Assembly (NCBI RefSeq): GCF_014201115.1
Contig: NZ_JACHDO010000001.1
Location: 6,510,001 to 6,574,000, forward strand
Direction of reading: 5' to 3'
Length of the DNA stretch: 64,000 nt
Source of the DNA: Nocardiopsis metallicus
GTDB lineage: Bacteria > Actinomycetota > Actinomycetes > Streptosporangiales > Streptosporangiaceae
Position numbers and translations under genes: made by a program. Of the stretch, positions 34,174 through 43,609 are shown in pieces. Under the pieces are notes generated by a model. It saw only the letters and a list, made by a program, of their open reading frames with translations. It did not search any database and was not told where the DNA came from. Within the stretch, counting starts at the first letter, position 1, and every line of letters starts with the position of its first letter.

Positions 34174-34700
34174 GTCAACCGGAAGGAGCGCCCGACCAGC
34201 ACACGCTGGTGGGGCGCTCCTACACCCGGGCCCGCCGCCACCCGTGGGTCATCGGCCGTATCCAGGGCTGGACGCTGCCGCTGGGACCTTTCAGCGCCAC
34301 CCAGCTCGGCGTCCTGGTCCTTTCGCTGTGGCTGCTCATCCAGACCGCACCGCTGTGGACCCAGATGGGCCCCTTCGCCCTGATACCCGTCACCGTCCCC
34401 TTCGTTGCGACCTGGGCGGTGCGCCACGCACAGATCGAAGGCCGCGCCCCACTCCGTGCCTTGGGCGGCTACCTAGCCCTGTACACCGCCCCCCGGCGCG
34501 GCACCCTGAACGGCCGCCCGGTCCCCACACCCGACCCCGTCCGACTGAACGGAGTGATCACCATCCAGCCCACCCCTGATGACCGGGTCAAGGCCGCCAA
34601 CGAAACAACTCCGCAGTGGTCACCACGACCTCGCGCCACCACCCTGCGCGACCTGCTCACCGAACCCGAACCAGCCCCGACATCGAAGAGGGAGGGCTGA
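34170..34700 (+). CDS. TcpE-family conjugal transfer membrane protein
   Basis: A 176-residue protein with two membrane helices (TQLGVLVLSLWLLIQTAP, FALIPVTVPFVATWAV) and the short TcpE core ending EGRAPLRALGGYLALYTAPRRGTLNGRPV. The C-terminus is a disordered Pro/Thr tail. TcpE localises with the VirB4-like ATPase. GTG start overlaps the upstream stop; the stop overlaps the ATG of the ATPase gene. Confidence 0.78.
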   Translation: MSQPEGAPDQHTLVGRSYTRARRHPWVIGRIQGWTLPLGPFSATQLGVLVLSLWLLIQTAPLWTQMGPFALIPVTVPFVATWAVRHAQIEGRAPLRALGGYLALYTAPRRGTLNGRPVPTPDPVRLNGVITIQPTPDDRVKAANETTPQWSPRPRATTLRDLLTEPEPAPTSKREG

Positions 34701-37198
34701 TGCAAATCCCCATCCAACACATCATCGGCAACCTCGCCTGGACCACCACCGGTCAGGTGTGGGCGCTGTGGCGCGTGACCCCCAACCCCTACCTGCATGC
34801 CAGTCCTCGTGCCCGCGCCGAGCTGCACGCCCAGACCACCAGTCTGCTCAAGCGCCTGACCGGTGAGCCGATGCTGTTGTCGCTGTGTGCCCAGACCGCC
34901 GCCGCTGACGTAGCCGAGGCCATGGTGGAAGGCGTCGACCTGGACGCTCACCCTCAGTGGGCCGAGGTCGCTGAGGCAACCCTGGACTGGCTTGATGGCG
35001 TTTCCCTGACCGAGCGCACCCACTGGCTGGCCCTGCCCTTGCCCGCAGACCGGCCCACCCTGGAACTGCGGTCCTTGGCCACCGCCGCCGCCTCCACCCT
35101 TGCCACCTTCCTTGGGCTGAACCCGCAGGCGCCATCAGCCTCACAGGTGGAGTCCTACCTGACCAAAGCAGACCGGGTCAGCCGCCAAATGACCGGCCAG
35201 CCTGTCATCCGCCCGGCCACACCAGCGGAAATCCTGTGGGTCCTGGCCCACTCGGTACGGCGCGGGATCGCTGAACCCCTGCTCGCCGACACCACCCACG
35301 CCGACCATCACCTGTCCGCTTCACGCCTGTGGAAGGGGTGGCTCCGTGGACCCTCCCTCGCAGGGTTGGGCGAGGTGCGGTTGGTGGAGGGCGGCACCCC
35401 TGAAGATGGAGCGCAGGTCTCGCTACGCCGTCGCTGGCTCCAGGTGGAAACCCCCGAGGGCTGCGCCTACCAGGCCTTCCTGACACTGGGGGAGATGCCA
35501 GCGGCCTTCACCTTCCCCGGCAGCGAGTGGCTGGCCACCATCGACCGCTTTCCCATGCCTGTGGACTGGTGCTCGCGCCTGAAGATCGTGCCCAACGCCG
35601 AGGCCGACGCCAAGACCAAACGCAAGGCTCGAGAGTTGTCCGCCCAGGTGGATGAGTACGACGGCGACACCTCCGGCCCACCGCAGAGCCTGTTTGACGC
35701 CGCCTCGGACCTGGATGATGAGCGCACCCGCCTCCAGGGCTCGCGCACCGAAGTGGAGATCCAGTCCGCGACGGTTCTGTGTGTATGGGGTGAGAGCCCT
35801 GAAGAAGCCGACCGGCACGCTGAACTTCTACGCCACTCCCTCTCTGCAGCCGAGTACCAGCTGATCCGCCCCACTGGCGGACAGCGCGCCCTGTGGGCCA
35901 GCATGCTCCCCGGAACACCCGTCCCCGGTGTGTTGGCTGAGGCCACCCAATACCAGCTGGCCAGCGACTACGCCATGGCCATGCCCTGGTCCTCCTCCGA
36001 AGTCGGCGACCCCACGGGTTCCCTGCTGGGCGTGTCCCTGGACGGCGGCACCGCTCGGCCCGTGCTGGTGGACTTGGCCCGAGCCCCACGCCAGGACGCC
36101 AGCGCCTCACTGGGAGTGGTCGGAGAGCTCGGCGCCGGAAAGTCCGTGCTGCTCAAGGCGATCCAGATCGGTCTCGTCGACCGCGGGGACCGCGTCATCG
36201 CGATCGACCGCACTCCGCTGGGCGAGTGGGCGCGGTTCGCTACCGAGGCCGCCCCCGACCGGCACCAGATCATCCGGGCTGACGCCGACGCGACCATCTG
36301 CCTGGACCCCTTGAGGGTCTTCAACGGAGCCGTTGGTGCCCGCTACGCCAAGAGCTATCTGACCCTGCAGTTGGGAGTTCCCGCCATGTCCACCGGGGGC
36401 CTAGCCCTGGCCCAAGCCGTGGACGCCGTCGCCGCAAGCACTGATCCACACATGGGTGCTGTGATCACTGAACTGGAGAAGATCGCTGACGAGGAAGGAC
36501 ACACCGAGCGCGCCGAGCGGTCGCAGGAACTGGCTGGACTTCTCACCGCGGTCGCTCAGGACCGACTCGGGAAACTGGTCTTCGGCGACCTGCCGCCTCT
36601 ACAGCTCGACAACGACTCGGCCGACTTCACAGTCTTCGCCACCGCAGGCCTGACTCTGCCCAAGCGTGAGGTCTTCGCGAGCGAATGGCACATGCAGCGC
36701 CAACCCCTGGAAACCCTCATCGGCCGAGCAGTGCTCTACCTGGTAGCGGCCGTCGCACGCGAGATGGCCTTCACGGACTCCCGGTTCACCGCCATCGCCC
36801 TGGACGAGTGCCACTGGCTCACCAGCTCCACCGAAGGCACCGACCTAGTCCTCGAGCTCGTCCGAGACGGCCGCAAACACGCAGCCGGGGCCATGCTCGG
36901 CTCCCACGACCCCACGGATTTCGGAGACGAGATCGTCCAGGGACTGCTGTCCACCAAAGTCGTCCTACGCCACCGCGACGTGACCCTGGCCCGCAAGGCC
37001 CTGGCCTTCCTCGGCCTGGACCCCGACGACCAGGCAATGGTCGACCTGGTGACCACCGATCTGTCACCCACGGGCGACCCCACCCGCAAGGGCGAAGCAC
37101 TTCTGGCTGACACCCGCCGCCGCGTGGGCCGCATCCAGGTCCTCATCCCGCCCGTGGAACGCATCCAGACCTCGATCCTGACCACCCCCTCAGCCTAG
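34700..37198 (+). CDS. VirB4/TcpF-like T4SS ATPase
   Basis: An 832-residue energy-providing ATPase of the transfer channel. The N-terminal VirB4-like domain (about 1-430) lacks membrane helices. The C-terminal RecA-like domain has Walker A GELGAGKSVLLKAI near residue 475 and Walker B FTAIALDECHWL near 695, then DGRKHAAGAMLGSHDPTDFG and a motor motif VVLRHRDVTLARKAL. ATG at 34700 overlaps the tcpE-like stop. A frame upstream of it is shadow. Confidence 0.88.
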   Translation: MQIPIQHIIGNLAWTTTGQVWALWRVTPNPYLHASPRARAELHAQTTSLLKRLTGEPMLLSLCAQTAAADVAEAMVEGVDLDAHPQWAEVAEATLDWLDGVSLTERTHWLALPLPADRPTLELRSLATAAASTLATFLGLNPQAPSASQVESYLTKADRVSRQMTGQPVIRPATPAEILWVLAHSVRRGIAEPLLADTTHADHHLSASRLWKGWLRGPSLAGLGEVRLVEGGTPEDGAQVSLRRRWLQVETPEGCAYQAFLTLGEMPAAFTFPGSEWLATIDRFPMPVDWCSRLKIVPNAEADAKTKRKARELSAQVDEYDGDTSGPPQSLFDAASDLDDERTRLQGSRTEVEIQSATVLCVWGESPEEADRHAELLRHSLSAAEYQLIRPTGGQRALWASMLPGTPVPGVLAEATQYQLASDYAMAMPWSSSEVGDPTGSLLGVSLDGGTARPVLVDLARAPRQDASASLGVVGELGAGKSVLLKAIQIGLVDRGDRVIAIDRTPLGEWARFATEAAPDRHQIIRADADATICLDPLRVFNGAVGARYAKSYLTLQLGVPAMSTGGLALAQAVDAVAASTDPHMGAVITELEKIADEEGHTERAERSQELAGLLTAVAQDRLGKLVFGDLPPLQLDNDSADFTVFATAGLTLPKREVFASEWHMQRQPLETLIGRAVLYLVAAVAREMAFTDSRFTAIALDECHWLTSSTEGTDLVLELVRDGRKHAAGAMLGSHDPTDFGDEIVQGLLSTKVVLRHRDVTLARKALAFLGLDPDDQAMVDLVTTDLSPTGDPTRKGEALLADTRRRVGRIQVLIPPVERIQTSILTTPSA

Positions 37199-37207
37199 GA
37201 CTCTGCC

Positions 37208-39232
37208 ATGTTCACGCTGCGCCGCTGGGGGCGTGCTGCCGCCCTGGTGCTGGCCGCCGTGTTGGTGGTGCTCACCCCCGGCGCTGCGGCAGCCGAACCC
37301 ACCACAGACACTGAAGGCCTGCTCGCCCCCTTCAACTTCACCGACGCCTACGGCGTCCCGTTGGACCACTACGACATCACCGCCGACACCGGCGGCATGT
37401 CCGACTGGGACCTCAAACTCCAGCTCTGGCTGACCAACGGCCTGATGTCCCTGAACCGGCTCACCATCGGCGCCTGCGCCTGGCTACTCAACTGGGCCTA
37501 CGAATTTCAGCTCGCCCAGCTGATCACCGACCCCATGCGCGAGATCGGGGAAACCTACCAGAGCGCGGTCATCGACCGCCTCGGCCTTCCCGGCGTGCTC
37601 CTCTTCCTGGGAGCGGCCTGGTGCGGCGTGCAGATGATGCGGGGCCGTGTGGCCATGGGCGCAGGAGAACTCGCAGTCACCCTGATCATCAGCGCCTTGG
37701 CCGCGACCGTGCTCGCCCGCCCCGCAGACCTGCTCCTGGGCGAAGACGGGATGCTCATGCACACCCGCGACACCGCCATGGCCTTGACCTCGGTCACCCT
37801 CACCTACGGCGAATCAAGCTCCACCGACCCTGAGCAGGCAGCCGAACCCCTCACCAACGCGTTGGTCGACGTGCTCATCGTCCAACCCCACCAAGCCCTG
37901 AACTACGGCACCACCATCGACGAAGACCACGCCTGCTGGGATGCCTACCGCGAGATCGTCGAGACCGGCCCTTGGGGGGACGAAGATGACCCTCGCGAGC
38001 GGATGAACGAAGCCGAGTGCGAGGCCCTGGCCGACTACAACGCCGACCCCACCGCAGATCGGCTCTTCGGTGCGTTGTTGCTTCTGGGCGCCACCGTCAT
38101 CGTCAGCCTGCTCATTCTGCTCCTCGTATGCGCCCTACTCATCGCCGTGCTGGCCATGGGCCTGTACGTGGTGCTGTGCCCCCTCGCGCTGGTTGCCGCA
38201 CTTCTTCCCGGGGGAGGCCGGCAACTGCTGTGGCGCTGGGTTGGCGGCGTCGTTAAAAGCCTGCTCAGCATTCTCGCCGTGTGCTTGTTCATCGCCATCT
38301 TCACCCTGCTCATCAGCGCCTTCATGAGCGCAGGCGAGAACATGCCGCTGGTAGCGCGTTTTGCCATCCTCGACATCGTCGCCATCGGCGGGCTGATCTA
38401 CCACCGCAAGCTGCTGAACGCCGGATCCAGGGCCAGCCAGCGCCTGTCCCGACGGCTGGAAACCGCCCGCTTTGGCGGCGCACGCGGACGAGGCTGGCTC
38501 GGTCCCGGCGGACCCGCACCCACCCTCTCGGGCATGGCCCGCGACGCCCGCTCCGAAGTACAGCGAGTCACCACCCCCATCACCCGCACCGCAGCCATGG
38601 CCGGCAAGGCCTGGAAGGGCAAACCCGGCAAACCCACACCCCCCAGCGCGGGCAAGCTCCAGCAACGCATGAACCAGACCCGCGGCGGACGCATCGCCTG
38701 GCGAGCCGGCAAGGCCGCAGCCATGGTCGGCAAGGTCGCCCTCGGCAGCACTGTGGGAGCCCCCATCGCCCTGCCCAAGGCCGCCCAAACCGTCAAGGCC
38801 GTAGCCAAAACACGCTCAGCCGCCACCAAAGCCAAACTCGCCAGCAAAGCTGTGACGGCTTCTCGTGCTGGCCTCGACCTCGCTCACGCGTGGAAGCAGA
38901 CCCCACCCGCCCGCGCGGTGCAGGCCACCGTGAGCTCCTCAGTGCGCGCGGTGCGCTCCTCCCTGGCCGCCGACGCCGACGCCACCCGCACCCGCAACCA
39001 CGTTCAGCAACGCCACAACGAAACGCTCAAGTACGACGTCGGCAACACCCAGCAAGTCCGCAAACACGAGTCGGCAACCACGGCAACCCCCGACGCTAGC
39101 CCGCGGGAGGACGACTTTGCGGGCGCCCCACACGGTGAACTCGTGCCCCTGGACGAACCCAGCACTCGCCTGCACGGCCAGGTCCGCGCCCACATGCGCC
39201 GACGCGGCAACACCCGACGAAACCGGGAGTGA
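37208..39232 (+). CDS. VirB6/TcpH-like polytopic T4SS protein
   Basis: A 674-residue protein. Cleavable signal (AALVLAAVLVVLTPGAAAAEP) followed by about seven membrane segments between residues 75 and 410 (LLFLGAAWCGVQM, LLLLGATVIVSLLILLLVCALL, LLSILAVCLFIAIFTLLI). A long basic Ala/Lys/Arg-rich cytoplasmic tail follows (residues about 420-674, AGKAAAMVGKVALGSTVGAP). The tail resembles the positively charged extensions of TcpH/TrbL-like proteins that may hold DNA or the ATPase. It overlaps the hydrolase gene. Confidence 0.82.
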   Translation: MFTLRRWGRAAALVLAAVLVVLTPGAAAAEPTTDTEGLLAPFNFTDAYGVPLDHYDITADTGGMSDWDLKLQLWLTNGLMSLNRLTIGACAWLLNWAYEFQLAQLITDPMREIGETYQSAVIDRLGLPGVLLFLGAAWCGVQMMRGRVAMGAGELAVTLIISALAATVLARPADLLLGEDGMLMHTRDTAMALTSVTLTYGESSSTDPEQAAEPLTNALVDVLIVQPHQALNYGTTIDEDHACWDAYREIVETGPWGDEDDPRERMNEAECEALADYNADPTADRLFGALLLLGATVIVSLLILLLVCALLIAVLAMGLYVVLCPLALVAALLPGGGRQLLWRWVGGVVKSLLSILAVCLFIAIFTLLISAFMSAGENMPLVARFAILDIVAIGGLIYHRKLLNAGSRASQRLSRRLETARFGGARGRGWLGPGGPAPTLSGMARDARSEVQRVTTPITRTAAMAGKAWKGKPGKPTPPSAGKLQQRMNQTRGGRIAWRAGKAAAMVGKVALGSTVGAPIALPKAAQTVKAVAKTRSAATKAKLASKAVTASRAGLDLAHAWKQTPPARAVQATVSSSVRAVRSSLAADADATRTRNHVQQRHNETLKYDVGNTQQVRKHESATTATPDASPREDDFAGAPHGELVPLDEPSTRLHGQVRAHMRRRGNTRRNRE

Positions 39233-40335
39233 TCCTGGACAGCAAGAAGGCCTGGATCCTCGCTGCGGTGACCTTCCTGTTCATGGGCGGATCTGTCCTG
39301 ATACCGATGATCGCGCTCATCGCCATGAGCGCCACCACCCACAACGGGCAGGGCGGTACCACTGCTCCGGCAGAGGTGGATGGCATCCCAAGAGTCATGC
39401 TCGACGCCTACCAGCAGGCCGCAGACGCCATGGCTGAACGAGCCCCCGACTGCCAAGGAATGACCTGGGCCGTCCTGGCGGGCGTCGGCAAGATCGAGTC
39501 GGACCATGCAGCAGGATCGACCATCTCCGCGGACGGAACCATCATCCCTTTCATCATCGGCCCCACCCTGGACGGCTCCGGTGCCGGCGGCAACACCACA
39601 CCCCACCTCGACACCGACGACGGCCGATGGGACGGCGACGCCGAGTACGACGCTGCAGTAGGACCCATGCAGTTCATCCCCGCCACCTGGGCAAGCGAAG
39701 GAACCACCAACCGAGACGGAGAAGAACCCGACCCCCACAACGCCTACGACGCCGCGTTGACCGCAGCCCTCTACCTGTGCGGAAACGAACCCACCGATCT
39801 GTCCGACGACGACGGCCTTGCCGACGCCCTATGGCGCTACAACCAGTCCCACACCTACGCCGACGATGTCACCGAGTGGATCGACACCTACACCGAAATG
39901 AGTGAATCAGGCCAAGCCGTAGACCGCAGCGGCAGCCAGGACGCCATCATCACCGCTGCCGAGGACTGGCTCGGCACCCCCTACCAGTGGGCAGGCGACT
40001 GCCGGAACCTTGCCACCGATGGGTGCGACTGCTCCAGCCTCACCCGATACGCCTACGACCACGGAGCTGGCGTGGACCTGCCCCGCACCACATACGACCA
40101 AGTCCAACTCCCCGAATCCCACCCCGACCAGTTCGTGCGCATCGACCGCATTGAGGACTTGCAGCCCGGAGACATGCTCTTCTTCGGCTCCAACCCACCC
40201 TGGGGCATCGGCCACGTAGGCCTGTACATCGACGAGAACCGCATGCTCGAAGCCCCCAGAACCGGCTTGGACGTACGGATCGCCGAAGGCTGGCAGCAGC
40301 GCGCCACCTACCACGGTGCGGTTGGACTCCGCTGA
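39229..40335 (+). CDS. Two-domain cell-wall hydrolase (lytic transglycosylase and NlpC/P60)
   Basis: A 368-residue membrane-anchored hydrolase (TcpG/VirB1-like) that opens peptidoglycan for the transfer channel. An N-terminal helix (AVTFLFMGGSVLIPMIALIAM) precedes a transglycosylase-like domain (AVLAGVGKIESDHAAG, with AVGPMQFIPATWA). The C-terminal NlpC/P60 domain has catalytic Cys in GCDCSSLTRYAYDHG near residue 268 and His in GIGHVGLYI near 328. GTG at 39229 overlaps the previous stop. Last gene of the T4SS operon. Confidence 0.9.
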   Translation: MILDSKKAWILAAVTFLFMGGSVLIPMIALIAMSATTHNGQGGTTAPAEVDGIPRVMLDAYQQAADAMAERAPDCQGMTWAVLAGVGKIESDHAAGSTISADGTIIPFIIGPTLDGSGAGGNTTPHLDTDDGRWDGDAEYDAAVGPMQFIPATWASEGTTNRDGEEPDPHNAYDAALTAALYLCGNEPTDLSDDDGLADALWRYNQSHTYADDVTEWIDTYTEMSESGQAVDRSGSQDAIITAAEDWLGTPYQWAGDCRNLATDGCDCSSLTRYAYDHGAGVDLPRTTYDQVQLPESHPDQFVRIDRIEDLQPGDMLFFGSNPPWGIGHVGLYIDENRMLEAPRTGLDVRIAEGWQQRATYHGAVGLR

Positions 40336-40413
40336 GCTCAGCCTGAGTGCAGGTGCTCATACCGTTCGGCTGCGGCAGGGCTGCTCCGGGCGCGAAGGTC
40401 TTCTCAGTTTCTC

Positions 40414-40444
40414 GGTCACAATCTGCCTCGTCCAAGGCTTCTTC
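40414..40444 (+). promoter_or_regulatory. Weak copy of the bipartite motif before the methyltransferase
   Basis: GGTCACA, nine bases, then GTCCAAGGCTTCTTC, matching the second half-motif at 9 of 15 positions with the same spacing and the same distance (40 bases) to the start codon. Noticeably decayed compared with the three full copies. Confidence 0.4.
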
Positions 40445-40484
40445 TTATTGCACGGTTTCTGTCAGAAAATAGCACAAGGAGAAG

Positions 40485-41498
40485 ATGACCATCCCACAGG
40501 AATGGACCCTGGGATCGTTGTGTACCGGCTATGCCGGACTCGACCTCGGGGTCTCCGCAGCCCTGGGACACACACGCACTCTCTGGTGCGCTGACCCCGA
40601 CCCTCACGTTAGTGAGCTCCTTCGCCAGCGGCTGCCAGGGGCCACCAATATCGGCGACATCACCACAGCTGACTTCGCCGCACTGGAGCGCCCGGACATC
40701 ATCACCGCTGGCTTCCCCTGCCAAGACATCTCCGCCGCAGGACGGCGGCAAGGAATTACCGAAGGGACACGCAGTGGCATCTGGTCCTACGTCGTGGAAG
40801 CGACTCGCACGCTGGAACCCCGGTTCCTCTTCGTGGAGAACGTGGCGGCTCTGCGATGGCGAGGAGGAGGGCTCGACCGAGTACTCGCAGACCTGGCCAC
40901 GATCGGGTATGACGCGCACTGGCTGTGCCTACGAGCAGCAGACGTGGGAGCCCCCCACAGCAGGGAGAGGCTCTTCCTGCTCGCCCACCCCCGAAAAGAT
41001 ACCGCTGCTGCCCACACCCCAGGCCAGAGACAGCGACCGGGGCGGAACCGACCCTGCCCGCCGACGACGCGCCGGACGCCAAGTCAACCTCACCGACATC
41101 GTCTCCCAGTGGCCAACACCCTGCCCGACCGACACCGACGACTCCTGCGCTACACCAGCCTCAACCAGAGCACCGAACACTCCACCCGAACAGCACTAGC
41201 TCGCCCCACACCTCCAGCGCGCGACGCCTGCACGGCTCACACGATGCCGTGGGGACCGTACACACCAGCCATCCAGCGATGGGAACACGTGCTTGGCCGA
41301 CCCGCCCCCTGGCCCACCCAGCGTGGCCAGCGCGGGGGATCTCGACTCTCCCCGGCCTGGGTGGAATGGCTTATGGGCTTGCCCGAGGAATGGGTGACCG
41401 GATGCGAAATTCCTAATCCGCGCCAGCTCCAGATGCTGGGAAATGGCGTCGTTCCACTCCAAGCGGAAGTGGCATTCAGGAAACTGGCGCGGATGTAG
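40485..41498 (+). CDS. DNA (cytosine-5) methyltransferase
   Basis: A 337-residue C5 methyltransferase. Motif I GSLCTGYAGLDLG, motif IV AGFPCQDIS (catalytic Cys near residue 80), motif VI VENVAALR, motif VIII GAPHSRERLFLLAH, and motif X QMLGNGVVPLQAEVAF. The target-recognition region between is short. No restriction partner is visible beside it, so it is an orphan enzyme that probably protects the element from host restriction on transfer. ATG after AGGAGA. Confidence 0.9.
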   Translation: MTIPQEWTLGSLCTGYAGLDLGVSAALGHTRTLWCADPDPHVSELLRQRLPGATNIGDITTADFAALERPDIITAGFPCQDISAAGRRQGITEGTRSGIWSYVVEATRTLEPRFLFVENVAALRWRGGGLDRVLADLATIGYDAHWLCLRAADVGAPHSRERLFLLAHPRKDTAAAHTPGQRQRPGRNRPCPPTTRRTPSQPHRHRLPVANTLPDRHRRLLRYTSLNQSTEHSTRTALARPTPPARDACTAHTMPWGPYTPAIQRWEHVLGRPAPWPTQRGQRGGSRLSPAWVEWLMGLPEEWVTGCEIPNPRQLQMLGNGVVPLQAEVAFRKLARM

Positions 41499-41513
41499 GG
41501 AATGATTTCTAAA

Positions 41514-41529
41514 AACCCCTTGGGGGGTT
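41514..41529 (+). terminator. Weak terminator after the methyltransferase
   Basis: AACCCC pairs with GGGGTT around TTGG; the stem is short, so the call is tentative. Confidence 0.35.
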
Positions 41530-41547
41530 AGGAAAAACCTTACTTGT

Positions 41548-41631
41548 GGTTGACCCGACGGTTGACCCGACGGTTGACCCGACGGTTGACCGGACGGTTG
41601 ACCGGACGGTTGACACGCAGGTTGACACAAG
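41548..41631. repeat. Seven tandem 12-bp iteron-like repeats
   Basis: Head-to-tail copies of GGTTGACCCGAC. The first three are identical, the next two read GGTTGACCGGAC, and the last two degrade (GGTTGACACGCA and GGTTGACACAAG). Regular 12-base phasing and location in an intergenic region argue for a protein-binding array such as a replication or transfer origin or a partition site. There are no unique spacers, so it is not CRISPR. Confidence 0.75.
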
Positions 41632-41738
41632 CATCCGACGAAGAGGCCTCAAAGCCCTACCGGCTCAGGCCTGTCGCCGATCGGCAAGCGCCGACATCTT
41701 ACTCTTCAAACAACCCTAGTCTATTAGGACGGTAATTC

Positions 41739-42182
41739 ATGTCTGTCATGGTTCACCATGGCAATCTCAGTGAGAACAGTGCGCCGGAGGCGCTCCTTCG
41801 TATGCCCCCTGAAGTCCTGTGGACCGCGCTGACAGTAACCATCCTGTGCGTGTTCCTCTTGATCGCGATCTCTATCCTTCGCCGAAAGCTAGTCGCCAGA
41901 AATCTGAGTAAACGTGTATCTTTTCGCCTTCTCCCTAGTCCCTTCTTTGAGCCTTCGCCTGAGGAGGTGGGGCGGGTGGCGCACCAGCTCACCCGTACAC
42001 GCCCCGCCGCCTGGCGGCTTAACCCCCAGGAAGGCGCGGGGGTCCGGGTGAAGCTCGCCACCGGGTCAGACGGGCGCCTGGTCTACTCCTGGGGCGGTCC
42101 CAGGGGGGCTGAGTCCATTCTGGGGAGTCCGGCCTACTCCCACGTCGAAACTGAAAGAGAGAGCGCTTCTGGGGAGGAATAG
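41739..42182 (+). CDS. Membrane protein resembling the N-terminal part of T4 coupling proteins
   Basis: A 147-residue protein with one membrane helix (LWTALTVTILCVFLLIAISIL, about 29-50). A short domain follows (FFEPSPEEVGRVAHQLTRTRPAAW, VRVKLATGSDGRLVYSW) like the region before the ATPase domain in actinobacterial TraD-type proteins. It may act in trans with the ATPase encoded at 43677, which lacks a membrane helix. ATG 41739 directly follows the iteron array. Confidence 0.5.
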   Translation: MSVMVHHGNLSENSAPEALLRMPPEVLWTALTVTILCVFLLIAISILRRKLVARNLSKRVSFRLLPSPFFEPSPEEVGRVAHQLTRTRPAAWRLNPQEGAGVRVKLATGSDGRLVYSWGGPRGAESILGSPAYSHVETERESASGEE

Positions 42183-42264
42183 GAGCCGAGGAGATTTCTC
42201 CCTAGCTACTCCCTAAAAAGAGCCCGGGAGGGATCTCCCTGGCCCTGAAATAACCCCCAGGGTT

Positions 42265-42293
42265 TTGTCATTGTCGCGCAAATGCGGTAATAT
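42265..42293 (+). promoter_or_regulatory. Sigma-70 promoter of the 42351 gene
   Basis: TTGTCA (42265-42270), exactly 17 bases, TAATAT (42288-42293). Followed by an untranslated leader of about 50 bases with GGAGG before the ATG. This gene does not use the bipartite motif. Confidence 0.62.
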
Positions 42294-42350
42294 AGGTCTT
42301 GTCCGAAAGGGAGATTCGGGCAAGTTCGAGAATCGTACTTTGGAGGCAAC

Positions 42351-42941
42351 ATGACTGAAGAAAACTCTTGGAAGATCACCGCTGCCGGTGTGTTGGAAGC
42401 ACGCGCCGTCATCACGCAGGTTGAAGATGGCTGGCTGGGGAGGTTGGACGGGAAGGGGACCCAGCCTGGCATCGCTGCTGACAAAGTGAGTGAGGTGCGT
42501 ACCTACCTGGCCACGAAGGTGTGGGAGAACGCGCAGGCGGTAGACCTTGGTGTCGCCCTTTCCGAGATCACGAAGGTTCGCCTCTACTCTCGCGTTGTCT
42601 CCCGTTACGAGCGTGACGGGGAGCACCTGGGCGGCGACTTCACTGTCACGGCTGCGGCGGACCGGGGCCAGAAGGGCTGGGTGCTGACCACCCTGGGCGG
42701 TAGCATCTGCGCCACCCCGCAGCAACGTGAGGCGGAACTGCTCATGGGGATGCTCGGCGCGACCGCGACACCGCCCTGCCATGTGACCGGGAACAGCTTT
42801 GGGGAAGCCCGGGAATCACTCGCGCAAGCCATCCTTATGGAACTGGCCTTCCAAGGCGATGAGGTCATCGAGGACTGGTCCGCCCTGAATCTGACTGTCA
42901 TCACTCGCAAATCATTCTCCGTGTCGTCTCTGGGCATCTGA
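42351..42941 (+). CDS. Hypothetical soluble protein
   Basis: A 196-residue soluble protein with mixed alpha/beta pattern. Visible stretches are KVSEVRTYLATKVWENAQAV and GWVLTTLGGSICATPQQREAEL. It has its own strong promoter, an excellent GGAGG site and a strong terminator, which implies high, independent expression. Not recognised; typical of plasmid or conjugative-element genes with an accessory role. Confidence 0.62.
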   Translation: MTEENSWKITAAGVLEARAVITQVEDGWLGRLDGKGTQPGIAADKVSEVRTYLATKVWENAQAVDLGVALSEITKVRLYSRVVSRYERDGEHLGGDFTVTAAADRGQKGWVLTTLGGSICATPQQREAELLMGMLGATATPPCHVTGNSFGEARESLAQAILMELAFQGDEVIEDWSALNLTVITRKSFSVSSLGI

Positions 42942-42948
42942 GCGCCGC

Positions 42949-42986
42949 AGCGGGGGTGGGCGGCATCGGTGCCGCCCACCCCCGCT
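42949..42986 (+). terminator. Strong terminator
   Basis: A 17-bp perfect stem (AGCGGGGGTGGGCGGCA and complement) with a TCGG loop, followed by TGTTGTTG. It isolates the 42351 gene. Confidence 0.85.
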
Positions 42987-43029
42987 GTTGTTGCGCCGAA
43001 AGTTCGATGCCAACGAAGCGGAGAAACTA

Positions 43030-43320
43030 TTGCAATGCCTTACCTATCTCACCGTTGACAGCCCCAGGGTGGGAGTCCTTCTCACTGCCGACAGTCTCAG
43101 TGTGGGAGCGCTAGAGACCAGCCTGCTCGACCTGGAGGGCGCCATCAGTCCTGTGTCCTTGGTTCGCGTCATGTGGCGCGTTAACGAGCTGCTCAAGCCC
43201 TACATCTGGGTTCCGGCTCAAGCGGCCGTGGTCGGAGTGCCTCACTTGGAGGACCCTCTCGCGCTTGATCAGGTAGAGGAGCTCATCCTGACGGCGGTGG
43301 AGGAGCTCCCTTGCCACTGA
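43030..43320 (+). CDS. Small hypothetical protein, start uncertain
   Basis: The frame is open from 42988 but its first codons lie in the terminator. TTG at 43030 has GGAG six bases upstream and gives 96 residues. The product is leucine/valine-rich (LSVGALETSLLDLEGAISPV, LVRVMWRVNELLKPYIWVPA), soluble, and has plausible codon use. Function unknown. Confidence 0.45.
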   Translation: MQCLTYLTVDSPRVGVLLTADSLSVGALETSLLDLEGAISPVSLVRVMWRVNELLKPYIWVPAQAAVVGVPHLEDPLALDQVEELILTAVEELPCH

Positions 43321-43370
43321 CAGCCCAGCTCTGAGCCACCGAGAGGCTCGGTTAACGCACGCCGACAAAG

Positions 43371-43402
43371 AAGCCCTTGGCCCGAAAGCGGGCCAAGGGC
43401 TT
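43371..43402 (+). terminator. Rho-independent terminator
   Basis: A 14-bp perfect stem AAGCCCTTGGCCCG and complement with AAAG loop and a short T-run. Confidence 0.88.
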
Positions 43403-43412
43403 TTGGCGTAGA

Positions 43413-43446
43413 GCGGTGCGTGTCAGTTGGGAGAGACACGCACCGC
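43413..43446. other. Second stem-loop in the 43321-43676 intergenic region
   Basis: A 12-bp stem GCGGTGCGTGTC and complement with a 10-base loop, directly after the terminator. Besides the two hairpins and the bipartite motif, I see no gene in this 356-base stretch. It could be a second terminator or a structured transfer-origin element. Confidence 0.5.
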
Positions 43447-43609
43447 AGTGTTGTCCGAGAATCGCGGCAACAGCACCAGTCTACCGGGCGTCCGGGCGGT
43501 GAGCCTGGAGGTTCTGTTGGGTCTGCGCACCTACCTGCGATGGGGTGGTAGGTCCGGCTCGGAGGGGTAACCGGGCGGGAGATACCACCTGGCGTAGTTC
43601 GCATCGAGA

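Noticed and set aside
41548..41631. Tandem repeats as a CRISPR array
   Set aside because: The repeats are contiguous 12-mers without spacers, and no cas genes are near.
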